DNA from: Methanosarcina horonobensis HB-1 = JCM 15518
GTDB lineage: Archaea; Halobacteriota; Methanosarcinia; Methanosarcinales; Methanosarcinaceae
Assembly (NCBI RefSeq): GCF_000970285.1
Contig: NZ_CP009516.1
Span: 4,505,036-4,569,035 of the forward strand
Reading direction: 5' to 3'
Length of the DNA stretch: 64,000 bases
Of the stretch, positions 27,294 through 35,729 are shown piece by piece. Numbering within the stretch: the first letter of the stretch is position 1; each line of letters begins with the position of its first letter. A model generated the notes under the pieces. The model ran no database searches. It worked only from the letters and a program-made list of their open reading frames with translations, and was not told the DNA's origin. The position numbers were made by a program, and so were the translations under genes.

Positions 27294-28784
27294 TCACTCA
27301 CCATTTCCATTAATTGTGAGCAGGATCTCCTTAAAACTTGCAAGTGAAGCCTCCATGTTCTCTATTATCTCATTTGCGAGAATATCAGGGTCAGGAAGGT
27401 TATCTAGGTCAGCTAGACTTTTATCTTTGAGCCAGAAAATGTCCAGGTTCGTTTTGTCTCTTGATACAATTTCGTCATAGCCGAATTTCCTGAACCTGCC
27501 TTCGGGAGTTTCTTCACTCCAGGTTTCTTTACGACTGTGACGGTTTTCAGGGTTGTAGCATTTGATAAAGTCTTCAAGGTCCGAATATCTCATAGGGTTC
27601 TTTTTCAATGTGTGGTGCACGTTGGTGCGGTAGTCGTAGATCCATACCTCTTTTGCCCAGGGTTCTTTAGCTGCTGGTTTTGCTTCAAAGAAAAGAACGT
27701 TTGCCTTTACCCCATTTGCATAGAAAATACCTGTCGGCAGGCGCAGGATTGTGTGAAGGTCGGTGGTTTCTAAAAGCTTTTTGCGGATGGTCTCTCCTGC
27801 TCCGCCTTCGAAAAGGACGTTATCAGGCAGTACCACTGCTGCCTGCCCACCGGTTTTGAGGATTGTGTGGATGTGCTGCAAAAAGTTGAGCTGCTTGTTG
27901 TTTGTGGTTGTCCAGAAGTCTTGGCGGTTGTAAGTGAGGTCTTCTTTTTCCTGCTCGCCTTCTTCGTTAGTGAAGGTCATGCTGCTCTTCTTTCCAAAAG
28001 GCGGATTTGTGAGGATGTAATCGTAACGGTAACCCGGATCGGCTATGAGCGCATCGGAATTTGAGATCATGGGCTCTCCGTCTATTTCCCCTATATTGTG
28101 CAGGAACATGTTCATCAGGGCAAGTCGCCTTGTCCCTGCAACGATTTCGTTTCCGCCGAAAGTTTTGTTTTTCAGGAAGCGGCTCTGTTCACGATCTAGC
28201 CGATAGTACGAAGTAAGGAAGTCATAAGTTGCTAAAAAGAACCCGCCTGTACCGCAGCAGGGATCCCCGATTGTTTTCAGGGGTTCGGGCTGGAGGCACT
28301 GGACCATGACCTTGATGAGAGGCCTCGGGGTGAAGTACTGCCCGGCTCCGCTTTTTGTATCTTCGGCATTTTTCTGCAGGAGCCCCTCGTAGATCTCTCC
28401 TTTTGTATCCACACCCATCATTACCCAGCTTTCTTTGTCGATCATGTCAATGATCTTGTACAGCATGGCAGGGTCGCTGACTTTGTTCTGAGCTTTGAGG
28501 AAGATCTGACCGAGCATCCCGGGCTTTTTCCCTAGCGCTTCCAGAAGCTCCCTGTAATGAGTGTCGAGTTCTGCCCCACGCTGCTGTTTCAGATTATCCC
28601 AAGTATATTCCTCCGGGATGCCGATATTTCTGTTGTACGGCGGCTTCCTGTATTCTTCAGCCATTTTCAGGAATATGAGGTAGGTCAACTGTTCCAGATA
28701 ATCTCCGTAGCTCACGCCCCCGTCCCTCAGGACGTTGCAGAAGCTCCAGACTTTGGAAACGATGGATGAGGTATTTTCAGACAT
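27294..28784 (-). CDS. hsdM: Type I restriction-modification DNA methyltransferase subunit
   Basis: Methylates adenine in the target of the type I system. 496 residues: an N-terminal helical HsdM_N domain (GDYLEQLTYLIFLKMAEEYRK), motif I region around DPCCGTGGFFLATYDFL, and the catalytic motif IV TNPPFG near residue 260, with VLPDNVLFEGG after it. Full length for the family. The start codon overlaps by eight bases the end of a gene remnant that lies between it and hsdS. HsdS and HsdR are on the same strand further upstream, so the order read along the strand is R, S, M, the reverse of the usual M, S, R. Confidence 0.95.
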   Translation of the reverse strand: MSENTSSIVSKVWSFCNVLRDGGVSYGDYLEQLTYLIFLKMAEEYRKPPYNRNIGIPEEYTWDNLKQQRGAELDTHYRELLEALGKKPGMLGQIFLKAQNKVSDPAMLYKIIDMIDKESWVMMGVDTKGEIYEGLLQKNAEDTKSGAGQYFTPRPLIKVMVQCLQPEPLKTIGDPCCGTGGFFLATYDFLTSYYRLDREQSRFLKNKTFGGNEIVAGTRRLALMNMFLHNIGEIDGEPMISNSDALIADPGYRYDYILTNPPFGKKSSMTFTNEEGEQEKEDLTYNRQDFWTTTNNKQLNFLQHIHTILKTGGQAAVVLPDNVLFEGGAGETIRKKLLETTDLHTILRLPTGIFYANGVKANVLFFEAKPAAKEPWAKEVWIYDYRTNVHHTLKKNPMRYSDLEDFIKCYNPENRHSRKETWSEETPEGRFRKFGYDEIVSRDKTNLDIFWLKDKSLADLDNLPDPDILANEIIENMEASLASFKEILLTINGNGE

Positions 28785-29176
28785 GGTTTGGATCCTTGAG
28801 TTTGGAATAATATTTTTGATTTGGGCTACTTGGTTTATCAGGGATGGTCATATGGAGAATACCGGCCTCCAAAAGAGGTTTTAATATATGCTTTCGGAAA
28901 TGTTCCCTATGTGTTAATTGTAAGTGTTCCATAATCTCAGTGGCTGTTTTAGGTTCCTTACAAAATTCGATTATTATTTCCTGTTTATCGACATGTGAGG
29001 TAGCTTGCGCGGTAGCTTGCGGGGTAACTTGGGGGGTAATTTACAGGATCATTTACGGTATCACTTACAGTATCATTTAACCAGCCAGTGATATCCTTTG
29101 ATCCTGTGGTTTATGTTTTTACGCCCTCAATTGCTCCTTCAATTGAACTCTCAGTTTTCTCACTATCAATAGGCAT
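28777..29176 (-). pseudogene. Remnant of a protein with a C-terminal winged helix, between hsdS and hsdM
   Basis: A start MPIDSEKTESSIEGAIEGVKT runs into TAA after 21 codons. Further on, another frame reads ITPQVTPQATAQATSHVDKQEII, then a winged helix EIMEHLQLTHREHFRKHILKPLLEAGILHMTIPDKPSSPNQKYY, ending at a TGA inside the hsdM start. 'VTPQVTPQ' linkers followed by this winged helix are typical of the C-terminus of AlbA/Schlafen-type ATPases and Fic-like proteins near type I systems. The front of the gene is missing and the frame is broken. Confidence 0.65.
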
Positions 29177-29183
29177 AATCAGA

Positions 29184-31214
29184 TTACAATTCATTTTCCT
29201 TTTCCATTTTTTTCATTCCCTGTTCTTTCCGCCTTATTCTTTCCAGCAAAACCTCAGCCGGCTCCCAATCCTCTGCCCCTTGAACCTCTGCAAGTTCCCT
29301 TTCATTAAGCAGCTTCCCCTCAAATGCTTTTTTCAAAATACTCTGCCGCAGTGCTTCGGCTTTTTCCAGATTTGTTTCAATATCCTGCTCTATTTTATCG
29401 CAGATTGAAAGGCGGGTTTCTATTTCCTGAACAATGGCTTGTTGTTCGGAAAGAGAACATAGAGGGAATGGATAATTCCCAAGCTTTTCACCGTTTATAT
29501 TTGATTGATTAACACCATCGGTTTTTACGGAATTACCATGAACTTTTGCTATATGACAATTCAAAAAGTAGTTCAAATAGTCTGCAACTACTAATTCTGG
29601 AAGTTGATTTATTCTTATTAGATAACCAGCAAAAATAGCAGGTCTTTCACCTTTATAAACAGCTGTTTTACCAACTAATTCAGGACTATTGGTACGATTA
29701 AAAAGAACATCATCTCTTCTTAATAAATATTTTTCAATTTCGATTTTATCACGTGAATAAACTAGATTACTCCAGTCAAATCTTCCGTTTTGAATATTTC
29801 CCATACGCAGTACAGCAACATCACCCGATTCTTTTGATTTCGCTGATGTTCCATACTCTACGCCAAGTGTAAGATCTCCAATCTTTACCCAATTCCATTC
29901 ACTTGGCAATCTATTCAAATCTTCTAATTCGTTCTCAGTGAAAGGTTTAACCTGTTTCAATTTTTTGCCTGAGACTTTTGCAGCTTTTTCTTTTTCCTTC
30001 CTGATCCTTTGAAGCAACTCCCCAGCATTCGGCAAATCCGTCTGCTGCTCCCGCCATTTTTTCGTTAGCTCCCCCTCAAATGCTTTCTTCAGCACCGCCT
30101 GCCGGTAAACTTTGAGTTGTTCCTGTGCCAGTTTGAGGTTTGAGATTCCATTATCCAATTCACTGAAGAGTTGCTCGATTTTGGAGACTATAGAGCGTTG
30201 TTCAGGAAGTGGTGCAAAAGGGATTTTTTCACTCTTTAAAACTGCACCTGAGATGGCCTTAAATGTAGTACCGGTTCCTTTTTCATCTAACTCATTTTCA
30301 ATTAATCTCAAAAAGTAGAACACATACTTGTTACAATGGGGGTAACGAATAGCTGCTAATCCTCTACCAATACAACACTTTTGGTTAGCTATATTTGTTG
30401 CTCCAACTGGAGCTCTAACTGAAATTAGAATATCGTTTGTTTCAGCGATCTTATTTGGCTCTAAACACCATTTTGAAACAATGGGGTGCAGTTCAGTAAA
30501 CTCTGCTTTTCCTTGAAAGAACGGAAGACCGATGCTGTTTTCGTTGTAAGTTGAAGATGGTGGTGATTGTCCCATTATGATTTCAGCTATTTGATCTAAT
30601 TCAGTTTCTACCCATCCAACTTTTTCTTCTTTAATTATGCTATTTTTCAGCAACTCTTCCGACAGTTCGGTCATCTTCTGAAATTCATTTCCATTGAAAA
30701 ACTTAGTTTGTTTTTGTGTTTTGCTGTTGTTATTATTGTCATTTGAATTAGTGAGATATTCATTATCTGATTCCAATATCACTATATCTTGATTTTTTAC
30801 TCTTGAAATACTATTGATGCTTTTGTTTTCAAAATAATCCAATGGTAAATAACAGTAAGATTGCGGTGGTCTAAAGTTCTTTTTTAATTTATAGGGATTA
30901 ATTGGCTCAGATAATTCATTAAGATTGGTTATTTCAATTGCATAACCAATATCTGAATTTTTGAAATAATCAAAAAAGTCATTTTCAGAGATCCCCCCGT
31001 ATTTCTGGCACTTATCCCAGAGTTTTTGAGGAGAATCGGCAATGATTCTGGCAATCTCGAATGATGCAACTATTTTTTTGACAGGAGAACTCGAGTAAAT
31101 GAATACTTTACTTATATCTTTTTTCTTGAAAATGGATTTTCTAAATTCGAATATCTTTTTACCAGCTAGGATTTCATTGACATAAATTGGTTTAATTGAT
31201 AGTAAAACGTTCAT
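29184..31214 (-). CDS. hsdS: Type I restriction-modification specificity subunit with an N-terminal ASCH-like domain
   Basis: 676 residues. The C-terminal ~480 form an ordinary HsdS: two target-recognition domains (first near WVETELDQIAEIIMGQSPPS, second near WNWVKIGDLTLGVEYGTSAKSK), each followed by a coiled spacer of the form ISxLxxAQxxLKxxRQAVLKKAFEGELT. The first ~145 residues are an ASCH/PUA-like domain: MNVLLSIKPIYVNEILAGKKIFEFRKS, then YSSSPVKKIVASFEIA and GYAIEITNL. An Asn-rich linker joins them. The start overlaps the end of the PIN-GNAT gene by 23 bp. An internal ATG at the end of the linker could also yield plain HsdS. Confidence 0.9.
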   Translation of the reverse strand: MNVLLSIKPIYVNEILAGKKIFEFRKSIFKKKDISKVFIYSSSPVKKIVASFEIARIIADSPQKLWDKCQKYGGISENDFFDYFKNSDIGYAIEITNLNELSEPINPYKLKKNFRPPQSYCYLPLDYFENKSINSISRVKNQDIVILESDNEYLTNSNDNNNNSKTQKQTKFFNGNEFQKMTELSEELLKNSIIKEEKVGWVETELDQIAEIIMGQSPPSSTYNENSIGLPFFQGKAEFTELHPIVSKWCLEPNKIAETNDILISVRAPVGATNIANQKCCIGRGLAAIRYPHCNKYVFYFLRLIENELDEKGTGTTFKAISGAVLKSEKIPFAPLPEQRSIVSKIEQLFSELDNGISNLKLAQEQLKVYRQAVLKKAFEGELTKKWREQQTDLPNAGELLQRIRKEKEKAAKVSGKKLKQVKPFTENELEDLNRLPSEWNWVKIGDLTLGVEYGTSAKSKESGDVAVLRMGNIQNGRFDWSNLVYSRDKIEIEKYLLRRDDVLFNRTNSPELVGKTAVYKGERPAIFAGYLIRINQLPELVVADYLNYFLNCHIAKVHGNSVKTDGVNQSNINGEKLGNYPFPLCSLSEQQAIVQEIETRLSICDKIEQDIETNLEKAEALRQSILKKAFEGKLLNERELAEVQGAEDWEPAEVLLERIRRKEQGMKKMEKENEL

Positions 31215-32682
31215 CGAGTTTGCCACCATTTTTTAGGATTAGATATCGTTCATGGTTTATTTCAGTTATCGATTGTGGAACACCTTTCAAAATACCATTT
31301 TCTATAAGATACTTCAGATTCAGAGGGTTGGGTAAATATAAATGATGCTTGAAACGAATTATAAAAACTGATTTTTCTGCCCATTCTTTAAGTTCTTCTT
31401 TAGAATATACACTTCTTTTACCTACAATTCTTTTAAGTTCATCTAAATTACTCGTTCTTGTCGGCTCCTGATCAATAATTCCTAGAGAAGTTATCGCTCT
31501 TTGATCATGTGAACGATAAAAAAGAATTATGTCCCCGAGTCCCAACCTTGAAGAGAATCTTGATGATAGATATGCTTTTTTTATTGCATTACCAGGAATA
31601 TTGATTTCAAAATAATCTGTTAATTTCATTTGCCTTCTTTTGTATTCAGGAAATAGAATATCGTGATATTCAGGACGAATCGGGATCACAAATTTATTAA
31701 CACTTTCACTATCTTTAAAGCAAGGATAGTATTTTCTAGCAATCTCTAGTGACTGCAATTCGGTAGTTTCCGGGATAAATTTCTTTAGATATACCGGTTC
31801 ATTATTTTTTGCTAGCTCTCCAACTTTTTCAAAACCAAAGTTCTCAATGAGATAAGTTAAGGTATCATCTTCAGTTTCAAAATGAGTTAAATAAATTTCA
31901 AAAATCTGATTATTTATGCAATACTGAAAAGCCATTTTAAGGAAGAGTTCACCAATTTTAGAGCCACGAAAATCAACCTTTAGCGTTGCAATTTTAACTC
32001 TTTTTGTGGCAGGAATGGGATGAGTATGCGTTTTAATGACTTCATTTTCTTCTTTTAACATAAGAAAAGCTTTAACTTCTTGATCCACCTCATAAGTATA
32101 ACATTCACGGCCTTCTTTGATACACTTCTCATACCATTTTTTAAAATCCACATCTCCATAGTCTGATTTCAGTGAGTCAAAAAAAGGTTGGTTAATGTCA
32201 ACTTCATGAGCATAGCATTTTCTCAATAAACTATGACTAGGGAAAAAACGTCGATAAAGGTCAGCAAAATAATTGAGAGCTGAATCTATTGAAAACACTC
32301 TATCATCAAGATTCAGTAAATTAGCTTTTTTTACAATTCCTCTATCTTCTGTTATTAGGAAATCGACAAGATTTTTCTTAAGTGAAAAAAGAATTTCGTT
32401 GTCATTTTTATCATGTGAATTTACCGGAATGCCAACTAAAGATGTAAATTCATCATCTGGAATAGGAGGTGAAGGAAGTAGAGGATAACCACGAAGCTTT
32501 GATAGAGTTATTTTCTTTCTTTCAGCATTATTATCATTATCAATATCTTTCAAAGAAGCAGGATGGATAAACTCTTGATGACCATGTTCTCGGATTATTG
32601 TTAACAATGCTTGTAGATTTGGAGGTAGCTCTTTTGGATCTTGAATATGAATTAAAATATTTGTATCATGTAGAAGTTTCAT
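31192..32682 (-). CDS. PIN - GNAT - ASCH/EVE-like three-domain protein
   Basis: 496 residues from the ATG at 32682. Residues 1-150 are a PIN-like nuclease domain (MKLLHDTNILIHIQDP with the first Asp, ITEDRGI with a later one). Residues about 170-310 resemble a GNAT acetyltransferase (IATLKVDFRGSKIGELFLKMAF). Residues about 330-496 are PUA-like, with GDIILFYRSHDQRAITSLGII as in EVE/ASCH folds, which often bind modified bases or RNA. It overlaps the next gene, whose own N-terminus is an ASCH domain. The pair could be an RNA-targeting defence or toxin module joined to the restriction system; inferred from domains only. Confidence 0.7.
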   Translation of the reverse strand: MKLLHDTNILIHIQDPKELPPNLQALLTIIREHGHQEFIHPASLKDIDNDNNAERKKITLSKLRGYPLLPSPPIPDDEFTSLVGIPVNSHDKNDNEILFSLKKNLVDFLITEDRGIVKKANLLNLDDRVFSIDSALNYFADLYRRFFPSHSLLRKCYAHEVDINQPFFDSLKSDYGDVDFKKWYEKCIKEGRECYTYEVDQEVKAFLMLKEENEVIKTHTHPIPATKRVKIATLKVDFRGSKIGELFLKMAFQYCINNQIFEIYLTHFETEDDTLTYLIENFGFEKVGELAKNNEPVYLKKFIPETTELQSLEIARKYYPCFKDSESVNKFVIPIRPEYHDILFPEYKRRQMKLTDYFEINIPGNAIKKAYLSSRFSSRLGLGDIILFYRSHDQRAITSLGIIDQEPTRTSNLDELKRIVGKRSVYSKEELKEWAEKSVFIIRFKHHLYLPNPLNLKYLIENGILKGVPQSITEINHERYLILKNGGKLDERFTIN

Positions 32683-32700
32683 AATTCCAATCAGCCCCAT

Positions 32701-33092
32701 TCATAAGAAAACAGAATAAATTTATGCTATTTAGGTACGTATAAATGTATTTCGAACCGTAAAACAGTAAATTTTAATTGAATGTTACACTTTTGTGTTC
32801 AAGCTTTCCAATTTCATAAATCATGACACACAACTATATTCCTCCGTTTGATATTCATGCCGCCAGAGCCTCATATAATTCTGTATTCGTACTTTTCTCC
32901 AAACCATTCATTATTAATTTTGGAGTACTTTTAAGATGTCAGTTAATTAAATAATTGTCTACTTGTATCTTTCAGCGATCTAATTAAAAATTTTAATGAG
33001 AAGTCTTATACAATATAGTTGCCATATCGTTTGAAAATGAATATTATTCCACATAGCAACAATTATCGAACTAAAGGTAAGGGGGAAGCAGA
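32701..33092. other. Divergent intergenic region with one arm of a direct repeat
   Basis: Between the PIN gene and the plus-strand antitoxin-like gene. Positions about 32856-32985 match 35522-35630 (gccgccagagcctca, ttctgtattcg, ttttggagtacttttaagatgtcagtt and on). A ribosome-site-like AAGGGGGAAG lies before the TTG at 33093. Confidence 0.6.
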
Positions 33093-33662
33093 TTGAGATT
33101 TTCATTAGATACTATTGCAGAGGACCTTTCTCCTTTAAGCGTTGCTATACTTGAATTACTGAAAGAAAAAGATAAGAAACCAGTAAAAGGAAACGTTGCT
33201 TTTCAAAAAGAGATGTTTCTGATAGCGAATTACATTGATAAGGTGAATGAACGAGCGGAATTCATTCCCCATATTCTCGGTCCATATAGTGAAGCTTCTG
33301 AAGTTAGTATTGATAACTTGGTATCAATGGGTCTTGTTGAAAAAAAGGACAATACTTACAAAATTACTCCATCGGGTATCAAAGTGTTGGGGCTGAAGCA
33401 GGATACCTTTTCTTCAGAAGAAAAAGAATCAATTGCTGACTTCAAAGAATTTATCAGTAATCTCACCAATGACGAAATTCTTCTTTTTATATATGCTTCA
33501 TATCCTGATTACACCATCGAATCAACTGAATATCGCAGAATAATGAAATCAAGGGTTAAAAACTCGATTTCTATTTACAAAAAAGGCATCGTCAGTCTGG
33601 AAAAGGCTGCTTCTCTTGCAGGTGTAAACATAGAGACTTTTCTTGATTTACAGAAGAGGTAG
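33093..33662 (+). CDS. Winged-helix protein with an antitoxin-like tail
   Basis: 189 residues from a TTG with GGGGGAA upstream. Residues about 15-110 look like a winged helix (FQKEMFLIANYIDKV, LVSMGLVEKKDNTYKITPSGIKVLG) of the kind seen in SocA/Panacea-like antitoxins. The last 25 residues (GIVSLEKAASLAGVNIETFLDLQKR) match the helix-turn-helix of UPF0175-type antitoxins. It ends with TAG. It is divergent from the PIN-GNAT gene, so an antitoxin or regulator of that gene is plausible; this is inference from domain look and position. Confidence 0.6.
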   Translation: MRFSLDTIAEDLSPLSVAILELLKEKDKKPVKGNVAFQKEMFLIANYIDKVNERAEFIPHILGPYSEASEVSIDNLVSMGLVEKKDNTYKITPSGIKVLGLKQDTFSSEEKESIADFKEFISNLTNDEILLFIYASYPDYTIESTEYRRIMKSRVKNSISIYKKGIVSLEKAASLAGVNIETFLDLQKR

Positions 33663-33699
33663 AAACCTGAAAATATTTGATAACTCCTGAATTGTATGT

Positions 33700-35635
33700 T
33701 TATTCCGAACTTTTCTCCCAATTTTTCACCCAACCTTTTACTCCGAATTTTTCACCCCACTTTTCACCCACTTTTCACCACAGTTTTCATCACAGTTTTC
33801 TCCGAACTTTTCTCCGAACTCAATCTTAGAAATTAAATTTTATTAAAAGTGTCGGCAAGTTCCGGATCGACTTCCCAATGCCCACCTTTTGCAGGACCTA
33901 TACGCTTCAAAATGCCCTTTTCCTTGAATTTTGTAACGTTGTTCTCAATAGCAGTAGTGCTGATCCCTATTCTCTGACTTAGTTCTACAATTGTGATCAG
34001 AGGGTCTTTTATTATTTCCTTAATTATCTCTAATTGGTTTTCACTCAACTTTTCACCCAACTTTTCACCCAACTTTTCACCCAACCCTACATCAGGAGTT
34101 AAGTTCTCTTTGAGGAAAGTAGCAAGTTCCTGGTCAACTTCCCAATATCCGCCTTTTGCGGAACCGATACGCTTCAAAATGCCTTTCTCTTTGAGTTTTG
34201 TAACGTTGTTTTCAATTGCAGTAGTACTAATTCCAATTCTTTGACTTAGTTCTACAATTGAGATTTGAGGATCATTTATTATTTTCTCGATTATCTCCAG
34301 CTGGTTTTCACCCAACTTTTCACCCAACTTTTCACCCAACTTTTCACCCAACTTTTCACCCAACTTTTCACCCAACTTTTCTTCCAATACCATATCTGGA
34401 GTTAACGCAAGTCTTCGGAAAATGACAGAAAACCCACTATCAAATGAAAATTCCACTGAAGAATTTTCATTCTCAGCCACAGCCTGTTTAATGCGGTTAA
34501 TTCCTGTACCTACCTTTTCTATGTAATTTATGCGGTTTAAGAGAGAGGCGATAAGAGGATTGCGGGCAACGCTTTTGCTTCCGAAGTCAGAAGGCTTCAG
34601 GCCGCTCGGCAATCCACCTGGATTGGAGATCTCAACCCTGTCGTCAAAAACCTCAATGAGCACATTTGCGCTCTTATCAAAATAATCGCGGTGACAAACG
34701 GCATTTATAATAGCTTCTCTGAGTGCTACATCCGGAATATCAGGAATCTCTTCCCGCTGCAATTTCTCAATCTTGTATTGCACGTTTGTGTGCCTTTTGA
34801 CGAAAAGAATGGCATTGTTGATGTTTTCAACAATATTCCCCTTGAAATCCTTCTTGTCAAGGATATTCACTTTTTCCGTTCCCTTATACAAAACACAGAC
34901 AACTATGGCATGGTTTAACAGGAAATCGATATCTCTGGCAAAGAACAAAACTCCGGCATTGGTGAACTTGTTATCATCAGTGATGCAATCTAAATTCCTC
35001 AGCAAAGACATCTTGTCAATAGAATGAGTGATTCCTGCCAGATTCAAGAAATTTTCGAATGCCCTCTCATCAAAATCGTTTTCAAAAATCGCTTTATCAT
35101 TTTTCAGCTCGTCAAAACGAACCCGACCTTCTTTCTGGAAAAACTCGATAATCTCATTGCGGGTAAGTTTCTGGGAGTTTGCTCCGTTTCGAATAAAGAA
35201 TCCTCTGGAACAGGCGTAAGGTTTGTCGTTACCATCCGGCACGTCAACTACGATAAGATTGTCTTTGACTTCTATATCAACATCAAGATAGGGTTGCAAT
35301 TGCCGTAGGGAATCCTGAATTCTTGATCTAAAACTGTTATCAGTATTTATTCCCTTTATGATTCCCTTATCGGAAACTCCGAGGATAATCTTACCTCCGC
35401 TAGAATTGGCAAAAGCACAAACCTCCTCGATAAATGATTTTTCAAAGGATTCTTTAAACTCGATGCGATACCCTTCTCCAGCATCTATCATATCTTGAAT
35501 TGAATTCTCCATCTTCACGCCGCCAGAGCCTCACATAATTCTGTATTCGAATGTTATCAGTTTTGGAGTACTTTTAAGATGTCAGTTGATTAAATAATTG
35601 TCTACTTGTGCCTTTCAGTAATCTAATAAGAAATT
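33700..35635 (-). repeat. Repeat features around the AlbA-like gene
   Basis: Two things frame this gene. Downstream, 33700-33830 holds about ten decayed copies of the 12-bp unit (cacccaactttt and variants) that encodes GEKL inside the gene at 34046-34085 and 34305-34385. Upstream, 35519-35635 is a direct repeat of 32853-32985, whose first part reads TELCEALAA-stop on the minus strand, close to the end of HsdR (SELNEALTA-stop). Confidence 0.6.
33833..35518 (-). CDS. AlbA_2/Schlafen-like ATP-binding protein with GEKL repeats and duplicated winged helix
   Basis: 561 residues from GTG 35518 (or 559 from ATG 35512). Residues about 5-130 are an AlbA_2 domain (GYRIEFKESFEKSFIEEVCAFANSSGGKIILGVSD is its front). 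Residues about 230-370 are the HATPase-like part (REAIINAVCHRDY, GLPSGLKPSDFG). Then (GEKL)n repeats link two nearly identical winged helices, each NQLEII, IVELSQRIGISTTAIENNVTK, KEKGILKRIG, KGG-WEVD. It is probably a DNA-binding regulator or defence accessory tied to the restriction system. The repeat continues in decayed form past the stop (33700-33830). Confidence 0.8.
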   Translation of the reverse strand: MKMENSIQDMIDAGEGYRIEFKESFEKSFIEEVCAFANSSGGKIILGVSDKGIIKGINTDNSFRSRIQDSLRQLQPYLDVDIEVKDNLIVVDVPDGNDKPYACSRGFFIRNGANSQKLTRNEIIEFFQKEGRVRFDELKNDKAIFENDFDERAFENFLNLAGITHSIDKMSLLRNLDCITDDNKFTNAGVLFFARDIDFLLNHAIVVCVLYKGTEKVNILDKKDFKGNIVENINNAILFVKRHTNVQYKIEKLQREEIPDIPDVALREAIINAVCHRDYFDKSANVLIEVFDDRVEISNPGGLPSGLKPSDFGSKSVARNPLIASLLNRINYIEKVGTGINRIKQAVAENENSSVEFSFDSGFSVIFRRLALTPDMVLEEKLGEKLGEKLGEKLGEKLGEKLGENQLEIIEKIINDPQISIVELSQRIGISTTAIENNVTKLKEKGILKRIGSAKGGYWEVDQELATFLKENLTPDVGLGEKLGEKLGEKLSENQLEIIKEIIKDPLITIVELSQRIGISTTAIENNVTKFKEKGILKRIGPAKGGHWEVDPELADTFNKI

Positions 35636-35729
35636 TAAACTGATAAAGGCATATATGCCTGTATTATAGTCACAAACGAAGAAAAAGAGTCTCGAAAATA
35701 TTGTAGCATTGAAAATTAACTGGGGATGA

